A stretch of DNA of 64,000 nucleotides from Phycisphaeraceae bacterium (lineage in GTDB: Bacteria; Planctomycetota; Phycisphaerae; Phycisphaerales; SM1A02). Where the stretch lies: assembly GCA_019636755.1 (NCBI GenBank), contig JAHBWZ010000011.1:36847-100846 (forward strand), read 5' to 3'. Under the pieces are notes generated by a model. The model was not told the DNA's origin and did not search any database. It saw only the letters and a list, made by a program, of their open reading frames with translations. The position numbers and the translations under genes were made by a program. Positions 27,283 through 35,887 of the stretch are shown here, in pieces; position 1 is the first letter of the stretch; each line of letters opens with the position of its first letter.

Positions 27283-29325
27283 ATGAAGTCGACCGACAGG
27301 ACGTGTACCGCCCCGGGAACCGACGCGGGTCGAACGATCCCGCTCCCCGTGCTCGGGACTGCCAGCCGTTCGACGACGACGATCCGCCGATCGCGGGCCG
27401 CGCCCTGGCGCGCGGCCGTCCTCGGGCTCATCCAGGTCCTGATGATCGCGCACATCGTGCAGTGGGTCGTGACCGGGCGGACTCTCTCGCCGGTCGAACC
27501 CTCTGAGTCCATGGAGTTCGTCAAGCACGGCATCGTGAATGCCGGCGCGATCATGTTCCTGCTCGCACTGCTGTCCACGGTGCTGCTCGGGCGATGGTTC
27601 TGCGGCTGGGCGTGCCATGTGGTCCTCCTGCAGGACCTGTGCGGGTGGATGCTGAAGCGCGTGGGAATCCGGCCGAGGCCGTTCCGCGCCCGGCTGCTCA
27701 TGTGGGTGCCGTTCCTGCTGGCGGTCTACATGTTCATCTGGCCTGCGGTGTACCGCTGGGGCGTCGTGCCCATCTCGCAGTCGCTGCACCGGCTCATGCC
27801 GGAGGCGGTCCCTCAGCCCCTGGTCGTCACGCCGTGGACCGGCATCTCCTTCGAACTCGTGACGGAGGACTTCTGGCGCACATTCGCCGGGCCGGTGGTC
27901 GCGGTGCCGTTCCTGCTCATCTGCGGCTTCGCCGTCGTCTACTTCCTCGGCGCCAAGGGGTTCTGCACCTATGGGTGCCCGTATGGCGGATTCTTCGCAC
28001 CGCTCGATCGGTTCGCGCGGGGAAGGATCCGGGTCACCGATGCGTGTGAGGGATGCGGGCACTGTACCGCGGTCTGCACCTCCAACGTGCGCGTCCACGA
28101 AGAGGTGCGGCACTTCGGCATGGTGGTGGACCCCGGGTGCATGAAGTGCATGGACTGCGTCAGCGTGTGCCCGAACGACGCGCTGTACTTCGGGCTCGGG
28201 TCCGGTGCGGGAGGTGCCCGACCGCGCGCGGGAACGCCGGCCCCGGTATCCCGGTGGGATCTCTCCTGGCAGGAGGAACTCGGGATCGCCGCCGTCTTCC
28301 TGTTCGGGTTCTTCGGCTTCCGCGGCGTGTACGAGGTCGTGCCGATGCTCATGGCCGTCGGCATGGCGATCTGCCTCGCGTTCCTTGCGTGGAAGTCGTG
28401 GCGGATGCTGCGTGACCAGAATGTCGCGTTTCACCGCGCCAGGCTCCGGCATCGCGGTCGTCTGACCGGAACCGGTCGTCTCTTCCTCGCGGGGACGATC
28501 GCGTGCCTGGCGCTGGCCGCGCACTGCATCGTCGTTCATGCCCTTGTCCGTGCCGCGGATGCCGCCGATGCCCGTGTCATGGTTCCGCGCGCTGCGATCT
28601 TCAGTCCATCGCCGCAGAGAATCGATGCGGCCGCGGAATCGGCGGCGCGTTCCGCGCTGTCCAGGTTTGCGCTGCTCGAGCCGGTGGGATCCGGCGGCAT
28701 CGCACTCCTGCCCGTCCCGTCGCACGACATCCGGCGGGCGTGGCTGCACGCCTGCCTGCATGAGTTCGAGGACGCCGAGCGGTACATGCGCCGGGCAGAC
28801 CGACGCCTCGGCGGGCGCGATGAACTGGTGCGGGACATCGCCATCCTGCAGTCGCTCCAGGTCCGCGAGGCGGATGCAGCGCGCTGGCTGCATGAGCGCA
28901 CCGGGGAAGCGCCGTGGTTCTACCGGTCGCTGGACCTGCTGGTGTCATCGCAGACGGCGGAGGGACGGTTCGATGACGCGATCGATCGCCTGAAGTCGGC
29001 GGTCGAGCAGCTCGACACCATGCCGGTGCCGCGGCGTGCGAAGGCGGCGGCCGCCGAGGCCCGGCTCTACCTGCTGCGCCGGCTCTCGCTCCTGCTCGCG
29101 GACCACGGCGACCCACTGGAGGCGGTGGCGGTCTTCCGACGGACGATCGAAATCGATCCCGCAAGCGCACCGGGTCGCGCCCTGCTGGCGTGGGCGCTGC
29201 TGCGCGCGGGCGACCCGGAAGGCGCCAGGGAGTCCATGCAGGCCGCGCTCGCGCTGGCCCCCGAGGATGCGGCGCTCCGGGACGATGCGCGGCGACTTGA
29301 GGAGATGATCGCGTCGATGCGATGA
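27283..29325 (+). CDS. NapH/CcoG-like polyferredoxin membrane protein fused to TPR domain
   Basis: A 680-residue predicted membrane electron-transfer protein. The ATG at 27283 is chosen. About five transmembrane segments frame the conserved FCGWACHVVLLQD (residues 107-119) and KGFCTYGCPYGGFF (226-238) loops of the NapH/NosR/CcoG group; the first loop has Cys-His where Cys-Pro is usual. Two [4Fe-4S] ferredoxin motifs follow: Cys255, 258, 261 and 265 (CEGCGHCTAVC, with Thr instead of Pro after the last Cys) and Cys286, 289, 292 and 296 (CMKCMDCVSVCP). More membrane segments follow, and then about 220 residues of TPR-like helices (ALSRFALLEP, DAIDRLKSAVEQL, EAVAVFRRTIEIDPASAP). The TPR fusion is not a feature of the known families. 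The partner is unknown; quinol-linked electron transfer is inferred. Confidence 0.83.
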   Translation: MKSTDRTCTAPGTDAGRTIPLPVLGTASRSTTTIRRSRAAPWRAAVLGLIQVLMIAHIVQWVVTGRTLSPVEPSESMEFVKHGIVNAGAIMFLLALLSTVLLGRWFCGWACHVVLLQDLCGWMLKRVGIRPRPFRARLLMWVPFLLAVYMFIWPAVYRWGVVPISQSLHRLMPEAVPQPLVVTPWTGISFELVTEDFWRTFAGPVVAVPFLLICGFAVVYFLGAKGFCTYGCPYGGFFAPLDRFARGRIRVTDACEGCGHCTAVCTSNVRVHEEVRHFGMVVDPGCMKCMDCVSVCPNDALYFGLGSGAGGARPRAGTPAPVSRWDLSWQEELGIAAVFLFGFFGFRGVYEVVPMLMAVGMAICLAFLAWKSWRMLRDQNVAFHRARLRHRGRLTGTGRLFLAGTIACLALAAHCIVVHALVRAADAADARVMVPRAAIFSPSPQRIDAAAESAARSALSRFALLEPVGSGGIALLPVPSHDIRRAWLHACLHEFEDAERYMRRADRRLGGRDELVRDIAILQSLQVREADAARWLHERTGEAPWFYRSLDLLVSSQTAEGRFDDAIDRLKSAVEQLDTMPVPRRAKAAAAEARLYLLRRLSLLLADHGDPLEAVAVFRRTIEIDPASAPGRALLAWALLRAGDPEGARESMQAALALAPEDAALRDDARRLEEMIASMR

Positions 29326-29326
29326 C

Positions 29327-29794
29327 TCAGCGGACGACCGCCGTGTCCGTTTCGACGAAGAGCCGGTACAGGGTGTCCGCGTCCTCTGCGCTGAACGCCC
29401 GCTCGCGGAATGCGGCGCCGGACATCAGTCGGCTGATCCGCCCCAGCGCCTGGATGTGGTCCGCGGTCCGGTCCGGGGGGGAGGCGAGCAGCACGATCAG
29501 GCGCACCGGCCTGCGATCGACGGAGTCGAAGTCGATCGGCGTGTCCGGGCGGCCGATGGCCATCACGAGGCCGGACGCCGACGGCGACTTCCCATGGGGG
29601 ATCGCCAGACCCTCGCCGATGCCGGTGGTCCGCTGCTGTTCACGCTCCCAGACCACGGTGCGGAGCCTGCCGGGGTCGCTGACAAGTCCGAGCGACCCGA
29701 GCAGGTCCACGAGTTCGAAGATCGCGGCCTGCTTCTGCGTCGCCACCAGGGGGACTTTGACCGCTTCCGGCCGGAGGATTTCGCTGATGTTCAT
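29327..29794 (-). CDS. ptsN: PTS fructose-type EIIA domain protein (PtsN-like)
   Basis: A 155-residue single-domain EIIA protein. The phospho-acceptor site is visible as GIGEGLAIPHGKS with His67, the signature of the fructose/nitrogen-PTS EIIA family. The N-terminal MNISEILRPEAVKVPL matches the usual start; the frame open to 29851 adds nothing convincing. No EIIB, EIIC or HPr lies nearby, so a regulatory role like PtsN (control of enzymes or transport by phosphorylation state) is more likely than sugar uptake. It lies downstream of rsmB (53-base gap) on the same strand and ends one base from the convergent polyferredoxin gene. Confidence 0.9.
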   Translation of the reverse strand: MNISEILRPEAVKVPLVATQKQAAIFELVDLLGSLGLVSDPGRLRTVVWEREQQRTTGIGEGLAIPHGKSPSASGLVMAIGRPDTPIDFDSVDRRPVRLIVLLASPPDRTADHIQALGRISRLMSGAAFRERAFSAEDADTLYRLFVETDTAVVR

Positions 29795-29847
29795 CGGGGC
29801 CTCGTCCGTCGACGCGTCGATGGTAGCACAGGGTCCCGCGCGGCAGT

Positions 29848-31200
29848 TCACGCACGACCGATGAGTGCAAGGTATCCCCCATCGCGGTAGCCGACCCCCG
29901 GCTCACCGGGAAGTCCGCTCGGATCGATCGCCTCGTCATGCAGGATCCGGCCGCGAAGGGCGACAGAGATCGTCTTCGCGGCCTCCTCGTTCTCGGCCGG
30001 CGCCATGCTGCAGGTCGCATACAGGAGAAGTCCGTCGTTCCCCAGCAGCGGAATGGTCGCGGCGGCGATCTGCTGCTGCATCCGCGTCAGCGTGCGCAGC
30101 GTCCGGTCCCCGAACCGGTAGCGGGCTTCGGCTCGCCGGGGAAGTACGCCTGTGTTCGAACAGGGCACGTCGAGCAGCAGGACGTCAGCGCGGCCGGCGA
30201 AGCGCTCGAGTTCCGAGGGGCGCAGCACGACCACCTGCTCATCGCCTTCGAAGGCGGCCCGCAGATCGATCAGGCGGTCCGAGTTGCTGTCCGAGGCGAT
30301 GATCGTCGCGTCCGGATACGCGGCGCGGAGTTGCCGGGTCTTCGTACCCCGACCGGCGCACGCATCCACTGCGACACGGATCCGCGCCGGCGGCGCATGG
30401 GCCGCCAGGGCGGTGACGGGTCGTGCCGATGCGGGATCCTGGACGCGCAGATGCGGGTGGGCATGAAGCAGGGGCGCGAGATCGCCGGCGCCACCGGTAA
30501 AGACGGCGAATCCCGTCGTGGCGTGGGGCACCAGTGCGGCGAGCGGAGGCCATGGCCCCGTGGCGGCGAGGATGATCGGCGCGGTCGTGATCGCGTGAGC
30601 GCAGAGGCGATGCGCCCGCTCCAGTCCGAATGCAAGCGCCCAGTGGGACGCGAGCGCCGGTGCCAGTGAGGCCTGTTCCGCGAGCCGCTCAAGCGGCGCT
30701 TCGGCAAAGACCGGCCTGCGAAGCCGCCACGCGGTTCCGTCGGCGAGCGGCAGCAGATCCCGCGGCCAGGGAGGCAGGCCGGCCGACTCGACCCGCTCGG
30801 CGCGGACATCCATGACGCGTCGCAGGACGGCATTGACCAGCCCGGCGGCCCGCGGACGGCCGATCCGGCGGACCGCTTCCACGGTCTCGTCGATCGCGGC
30901 ATGATCCGGGATGCGATCCAGCAGGAAGATCTGCGCAGCGCCCGCCAGCAGGGCGCCGCGCACCTCGTGATCCAGGGTCTGCCACGGGCGGCTGAGCGCC
31001 GGGCGCAGCAGGGCGACCAGGGAGTTCCATCGCGAGAGGGCGGTGAACTCGATGGCGCCGGCCAGGGCGACATCGCGCTGATCGGAGTCCGGCGGCGCGG
31101 CCTCGCGCGCGGTCAGCGGATCCGTGTCTCCCGGGAAGAGTTCCGGGAACCGGGAAGCGCGCTGGGCGAGCCGACGGGCCGCGATCTCGCGTGGTGGCAC
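29848..31200 (-). CDS. rsmB: 16S rRNA (cytosine-C5) methyltransferase RsmB-like
   Basis: SAM-dependent methyltransferase expected to modify C967 of 16S rRNA. The N-terminal ~150 residues are a NusB-like RNA-binding domain (ARRLAQRASR; EVRGALLAGAAQIFLLDRIP; AGLVNAVLRR). The C-terminal part holds the Rossmann methyltransferase with VDACAGRGTKTRQLR (SAM site), DVPCSNTGVLPRRAE (motif IV with the assisting Cys) and LLYATCSM (motif VI with the catalytic Cys). The GTG start at 31200 has AGGGA about 8 bases upstream. It lies 24 bases after metK on the same strand, so its SAM-dependent activity is encoded next to the SAM-producing enzyme. 450 residues, normal for RsmB. Confidence 0.92.
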   Translation of the reverse strand: MPPREIAARRLAQRASRFPELFPGDTDPLTAREAAPPDSDQRDVALAGAIEFTALSRWNSLVALLRPALSRPWQTLDHEVRGALLAGAAQIFLLDRIPDHAAIDETVEAVRRIGRPRAAGLVNAVLRRVMDVRAERVESAGLPPWPRDLLPLADGTAWRLRRPVFAEAPLERLAEQASLAPALASHWALAFGLERAHRLCAHAITTAPIILAATGPWPPLAALVPHATTGFAVFTGGAGDLAPLLHAHPHLRVQDPASARPVTALAAHAPPARIRVAVDACAGRGTKTRQLRAAYPDATIIASDSNSDRLIDLRAAFEGDEQVVVLRPSELERFAGRADVLLLDVPCSNTGVLPRRAEARYRFGDRTLRTLTRMQQQIAAATIPLLGNDGLLLYATCSMAPAENEEAAKTISVALRGRILHDEAIDPSGLPGEPGVGYRDGGYLALIGRA

Positions 31201-31224
31201 CGGTCGTCCCTGTTCGAGGGTGGA

Positions 31225-32439
31225 TCAGACGCTCGCGGTCGCGGTGTGCATCGCGGCGCGACGCAGGGCGTCGGCCTTGTCGGTCCGTTCCCAGGAGAAC
31301 GTGCCCGCGCCGCCCTCGTCCGGTGCCCGTCCGAAGTGGCCATGGCAGGCTGTCGGACGGTAGATCGGGCGGAGCAGGTCGAGCGCCCGCATGATCCCGG
31401 AAGGCGAGAGTTCGAAATGCTCCTGGACGAGATCGGCGATGACGCCCTCGTCGACCTGGTTGGTGCCCTGGCAGTCGACGCGCACGGAGGTCGGTTCGGC
31501 CACGCCGATGGCGTAACTGAGCTGCACTTCGCAGATCGAGGCGAGCCCGGCGGCCACGATGTTCTTCGCCACGTACCGCGCCATGTAGGTCGCGGAGCGA
31601 TCGACCTTGGTCGGATCCTTGCCCGAGAAGGCGCCGCCGCCGTGTCGACCGCGACCGCCATAGGTGTCGACGATGATCTTCCGGCCGGTCAGGCCGCAGT
31701 CCGCGTGCGGACCGCCGCGCTCGAATCGACCGGTCGGATTGACGAACACCCGGATGTCATCGTGCCAGTGTTCGCCGAGGACCGGCTGGATGATCTGCCG
31801 GATGACCTCGGCACGGAGATCCTTCTGCCGGTCGTTCCATTGCGGTCCGTGCTGCGTCGAGAGCACCACGGTCTGCACGCGGGTCGGCGTCTGTCCGACG
31901 TACTCGAGTGTCACCTGGCTCTTCGCATCCGGGCGAAGTGCCTCGATGGCGCCGCTTCGCCGGACCTCGGCCTGGCGCGCGACCAGTCCATGCGCGAGGT
32001 CGATCGGCAGCGGCATGAGCGAGGCGGTCTCGCGGCAGGCGAAGCCGAACATGAGGCCCTGGTCGCCCGCGCCGAGCATCGGGTTCTGCCGGGGATCGCG
32101 ACGGGCGGCATCCACGCCCTGGGAGATGTCCGGACTCTGCTGATCGAGCGAGACCAGCACGGCGCAGGAGTGACCGTCGAATCCCATGCGCGCGTCGTCG
32201 TAGCCGATGTCCAGGACCGTACGCCGGACGTTCTGGGCGATGTCGACGTACCCCTCGCAGGTGACCTCGCCGGCGACGACCACCATGCCCGTCGTCACCA
32301 TGGTCTCGCATGCCACGCGGCTGAACGGGTCCTCCGTCAGCATCGCGTCCAGGATGGCGTCCGAGATCTGGTCGGCCATCTTGTCGGGATGGCCCATGGA
32401 GACGGACTCGGACGTGAACAGGTAGGGGCGTTCGCTCAT
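31225..32439 (-). CDS. metK: S-adenosylmethionine synthetase
   Basis: Makes SAM from methionine and ATP. All family signatures are present: [19 protein letters not shown] at the N-terminus, [13 protein letters not shown] (the GAGDQG motif) and [17 protein letters not shown] (phosphate loop). The ATG at 32439 ([12 protein letters not shown]) is the family start. The frame runs far upstream to 34785, but that part is antisense to the subtilase gene and is not coding. 404 residues, near the usual 385-400. It leads a probable operon metK-rsmB-ptsN. I looked for a SAM riboswitch in the leader and saw none. Confidence 0.98.
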   Translation of the reverse strand: MSERPYLFTSESVSMGHPDKMADQISDAILDAMLTEDPFSRVACETMVTTGMVVVAGEVTCEGYVDIAQNVRRTVLDIGYDDARMGFDGHSCAVLVSLDQQSPDISQGVDAARRDPRQNPMLGAGDQGLMFGFACRETASLMPLPIDLAHGLVARQAEVRRSGAIEALRPDAKSQVTLEYVGQTPTRVQTVVLSTQHGPQWNDRQKDLRAEVIRQIIQPVLGEHWHDDIRVFVNPTGRFERGGPHADCGLTGRKIIVDTYGGRGRHGGGAFSGKDPTKVDRSATYMARYVAKNIVAAGLASICEVQLSYAIGVAEPTSVRVDCQGTNQVDEGVIADLVQEHFELSPSGIMRALDLLRPIYRPTACHGHFGRAPDEGGAGTFSWERTDKADALRRAAMHTATASV

Positions 32440-32673
32440 CACAACACTCTCGCAGGTCCGGGAACAGGCCGCGCCCGAGGGATCCGTCGAGTCCCTTCCA
32501 GGTTCGATCCGTCCATCCGGATAATCGGATGAAGCGGTGACTGTACCGCCCCCGTCCGAGAGCGGCAAGCGTCGCAGTTTCCTGGCACTGCAACTGTTCC
32601 GCCGGCGGAACGGATGTAGAGTCTCACGCCCCGGCGACCTCGCGCCGCGGCATCGATCGCCCGAGAATCCACC

Positions 32674-35199
32674 ATGCAGAGCCCATCGCCCCGCGCCCGC
32701 CTGTGCCTCGCCGTTCTGTCCTCGCTCATCGCCGTGACGGCGGGCGAGGGCGCCGGGCGGATGTCCCGCCTCGACCAGTCGCTCGTGAACCGCCTGGCCG
32801 GCGCGGCACCGGACCAGGTGCTCTCCGTCCTCGTCTTCCTGGAGGACCAGGTCGACCTCGCGGCCTTCGACGCGGCGTTCAGCGCGGCGCGCACGCCGCT
32901 CGCGGAACGTCACCGCACGACGGTGCTCGCCCTGCAGGAGGCCGCCGCCGGCAGCCAGCCGCCCGTGCTCGCGGGGCTGGTCGCGATGGCAGGGCCGCAG
33001 GGCGTGGAGCGGGTCCAGACGTTCTGGGTCGCCAACGCGATCCGCGTGGACGCCACGGCGGACGCGATCCGCCGCTTCCAGATCCTTCCCGGCGTGGAGC
33101 GGATCTATCCGAACTTCGAGATCGAGAGCGTCGGCCCCGTCCCCGCCCCCGCGCTGGCCGCAGGCGGCGATGGAGACGCCCCGGGCGGTGGAGGCGCTGC
33201 ATCCGGGCCCGGGTCTCCGGAGCCGGGACTGGTGGCGATCCAGGCACCGCAGGCCTGGGCCCTGGGGTATGACGGGACCGGGGTCCTTGTGGCCAATGTC
33301 GATACGGGGGTCGACGGGAACCACCCGGCGCTGGCGTCGCGCTGGGCAGGGCTCCTCCCGGCGTACGCCGGCAATCCGCAGTGGGCATGGTTCGACCCCT
33401 ACCTCGGGCAGAACACGTTTCCGTACGACAGTGCATCGCACGGCACGCACACGATGGGCACCATCTGCGGTGGCGCGCCGGGCGACTCCATCGGCGTGGC
33501 GCCCGGGGCCCGATGGATCGCGGCCGCACCGACCGACCGCGAGAGCATCGGACGGACCGTCGCGGACTCGATGGCCTCGTTCGAATGGCTGATCGACCCC
33601 GACGGGAATCCCGCGACGTCGTGGGATGTGCCGGCGGTCATCTCCAACTCGTGGGGGCTCCGGACCACGCACGGCTATCCGATCTGCGACGGCCGGTTCT
33701 GGAGCTTCATCGACGCCGCGGAGGTGGCGGGCATCGTCGTGCTCTTCGCCGCGGGCAACGAGGGATTCAGCGAGATGCGCCGGCCGGCGGATCGCGCCGA
33801 GGATCCGTACCGGACCGCCGCCGTCGGCGCCATCGACGCCGGCAACCCGGCGTTCCCGCCCGCGGACTTCTCCGGACGCGGGCCGACGGTGTGCACACCG
33901 GACGGCCAGCCGGCGATCAAGCCGAATATCGCGGCGCCGGGTGTCCAGGTGCGGTCGTCCGTCCCCGGAACGTCGTACCAGTCCTTCAACGGGACGTCGA
34001 TGGCCTGCCCGCACGTGGCGGGTGTCGTGGCGCTCATGCGACAGGCGAATCCGGATCTCGCGCCGTCGCAGGTCAAGCAGATTCTCTATGACACGGCGAT
34101 GGACCTGGGCGCGCCCGGTGCAGACAACGACACCGGCCATGGCCTGGTCGATGCGCATGCGGCGGTGCTCTCCGCGCTGGCGGAGGGGTCGCTGCGCTTC
34201 GACCTCATCGGGACCGCGCCGGCACTCGTGCATCCGGCGGGCGGCACGGTCGTCGATCTGCGCGTGACAGGCACGATGCACTCGCCGGACCCGTCGAGCG
34301 TCCGGCTGCACCTCTCGGTCGACGGCGGCGCGGCGTCCATGCTCGCGATGGCGCCGATGGGGGGCGACATCTACCGCGCCACGTTCCCGCCGGTGCCGTG
34401 CCGGTCGGTGATCCGCTTTCACTTCAGTGCCGACACGCTCTCCGGATCGACCGTGCATCACCCGTGGGAGGGCGCCGGGCGTGCCTTCGAGGCGATCGCC
34501 GGCGCGGCCTGGATCGAGGCGTACGCGAACGACATGGAGATCAACGACGGCTGGACGGTGGAGAACATCAGCCTGTCGGATGGCGCATGGGAGCGGGGTG
34601 TTCCCGCGGGCGGCGGCATGCGGGGCGACCCGCGCAGCGACTATGACGGGTCCGGTGCGTGCTGGCTCACCCGGAACCTGCCGGGCGATTCGGATGTCGA
34701 TGGCGGCCCGACGATTCTGACGTCGCCGGTCTTCGACGCGTCGGTGCTCGAAGAGCCGTGGATCGCCTACGCGCGCTGGTGGCACGTGAGCACCGCCGAT
34801 GGTGACCTGATGACGGTCCAGCTCTCCAACAACGGCGGCGTCTCATGGGTCACGCTGGAGTCGGTCGGGCACGAGGGCCGCTGGCGGTTCGTCAGGCACC
34901 GGATCGCCGATGTGCTCACGCCGACCGCCGCCATGCGGATCCGCTTCAGCGCCATTGACCAGCCGAACAACTCCGTCAACGAGGGCGCGGTGGACGCACT
35001 CATCGTCTACGACGTCGAGTGTCCGCCGGCGCGACCCGCGGACCTGGACGGCGACGGCGCGGTCGGCTTTACCGACCTGCTCATCCTGCTGGGGGCATGG
35101 GGGCCGTGTCCGCCCGACGTGGACTGCCCGGCGGATCTGGACGGCAACGGGACGGTGGGCTTCGAGGACCTGCTGATGCTGCTTGCCGACTGGGGATGA
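32674..35199 (+). CDS. Secreted S8 subtilase with GC-type dockerin tail
   Basis: An 841-residue secreted serine protease. A signal peptide ([20 protein letters not shown]) is followed by an inhibitor-like propeptide to about residue 150 and a Gly/Ala linker. The subtilisin domain follows, with Asp210 ([14 protein letters not shown]), His256 ([13 protein letters not shown]) and Ser442 ([13 protein letters not shown]); the oxyanion-hole Asn is in ISNSWGL. The arrangement resembles bacillopeptidase F-type subtilases. Beyond residue 510 it carries a beta-rich region ([47 protein letters not shown]) almost the same as in the FG-GAP protein at 10764-13202. It ends with two dockerin units ([46 protein letters not shown]). 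Divergent from metK. Target proteins unknown. Confidence 0.93.
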   Translation: MQSPSPRARLCLAVLSSLIAVTAGEGAGRMSRLDQSLVNRLAGAAPDQVLSVLVFLEDQVDLAAFDAAFSAARTPLAERHRTTVLALQEAAAGSQPPVLAGLVAMAGPQGVERVQTFWVANAIRVDATADAIRRFQILPGVERIYPNFEIESVGPVPAPALAAGGDGDAPGGGGAASGPGSPEPGLVAIQAPQAWALGYDGTGVLVANVDTGVDGNHPALASRWAGLLPAYAGNPQWAWFDPYLGQNTFPYDSASHGTHTMGTICGGAPGDSIGVAPGARWIAAAPTDRESIGRTVADSMASFEWLIDPDGNPATSWDVPAVISNSWGLRTTHGYPICDGRFWSFIDAAEVAGIVVLFAAGNEGFSEMRRPADRAEDPYRTAAVGAIDAGNPAFPPADFSGRGPTVCTPDGQPAIKPNIAAPGVQVRSSVPGTSYQSFNGTSMACPHVAGVVALMRQANPDLAPSQVKQILYDTAMDLGAPGADNDTGHGLVDAHAAVLSALAEGSLRFDLIGTAPALVHPAGGTVVDLRVTGTMHSPDPSSVRLHLSVDGGAASMLAMAPMGGDIYRATFPPVPCRSVIRFHFSADTLSGSTVHHPWEGAGRAFEAIAGAAWIEAYANDMEINDGWTVENISLSDGAWERGVPAGGGMRGDPRSDYDGSGACWLTRNLPGDSDVDGGPTILTSPVFDASVLEEPWIAYARWWHVSTADGDLMTVQLSNNGGVSWVTLESVGHEGRWRFVRHRIADVLTPTAAMRIRFSAIDQPNNSVNEGAVDALIVYDVECPPARPADLDGDGAVGFTDLLILLGAWGPCPPDVDCPADLDGNGTVGFEDLLMLLADWG

Positions 35200-35284
35200 C
35201 CGCCGGGGGCGGTGCGCCGACGCGGCGCGGTCCGATCCCGGTCGCCGGACGCGGCGACCAGCCGTCGATCCGTCCGTCGCGCGG

Positions 35285-35887
35285 TCAGAGCCTGTCGAGT
35301 TCAGGCTGCACGACGCGCCGGTAGCAGTCCGGGCAGATGGCGTGGCTGAACTGGGCGTCGGACCGGGACGCGATGTACTGCTCGACGGCCTGCCAGTAGT
35401 CGTCTCCCTCACGGATCCGCTTGCAGTACGCGCAGATCGGCAGGAGTCCCGACAGTCGATTGACTTCCGCGAGCGCGGACTCGAGTTCGTGGACCCGCTC
35501 CTCCAGGCGTTCCTGGAGGGAGACGATCCGGGCGCCGGTCCTGAGTCGCGCTTCCAGTTCCTCCCGGTCGAACGGCTTCGGCACATAGTCGTCCGCGCCG
35601 GCCTGGAGCCCTTCCAGAATGTCTTCACGCCGCGTCCGTGCGGTGAGCAGCAGCAGGTAGAAGTGATCACCGTCGGGGCGGGCGCGCACCGTCCGGCAGA
35701 TCGTCGGACCGCTCCTGCCCGGCATCATCCAGTCAAGCACGGCCAGTCTCGGTCCGCCGGGCGCTTCGAGCCGGGCGAGCGCGTCATCGCCGTCGGCGCA
35801 GACGATGACCTCGTAGCCTGCCCGGTCCAGGAGAGACTCGAGCACGCGTCGCGAAACCGGGTCATCTTCGGCGATCAGGAGTCTCAT
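35285..35887 (-). CDS. Response regulator with C-terminal zinc-ribbon-like domain
   Basis: A 200-residue response regulator. The receiver domain (about 1-120) has acidic residues AEDDP, phospho-acceptor Asp52 (VLDWMMPG), LLTAR and the KPF Lys. A coiled coil follows (QERLEERVHELESALAEVNRL) and then a Cys-rich tail, PICAYCKRIREGDDYW ... AICPDCYRR, with two CxxC pairs that probably bind zinc. No DNA-binding or enzymatic output domain is present. This receiver plus coiled coil plus CxxC tail is known in bacterial response regulators, but its output is not established. Its ATG overlaps the stop of the hybrid kinase gene (ATGA, 35884-35887), so it is the last gene of the phosphorelay operon. Confidence 0.88.
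   Translation of the reverse strand: MRLLIAEDDPVSRRVLESLLDRAGYEVIVCADGDDALARLEAPGGPRLAVLDWMMPGRSGPTICRTVRARPDGDHFYLLLLTARTRREDILEGLQAGADDYVPKPFDREELEARLRTGARIVSLQERLEERVHELESALAEVNRLSGLLPICAYCKRIREGDDYWQAVEQYIASRSDAQFSHAICPDCYRRVVQPELDRL

Noticed and set aside
26101..28893. Long minus-strand frame opposite sigma factor and polyferredoxin genes
   Set aside because: Arg/His/Glu-rich composition without any domain; both plus-strand genes have diagnostic motifs.
32440..32673. SAM riboswitch upstream of metK
   Set aside because: No SAM-I or SAM-II-like core was recognised in the leader on the minus strand.
32440..34785. Upstream extension of the metK frame over the subtilase gene
   Set aside because: Antisense to the subtilase gene with its clear catalytic triad; the metK family start is at 32439.
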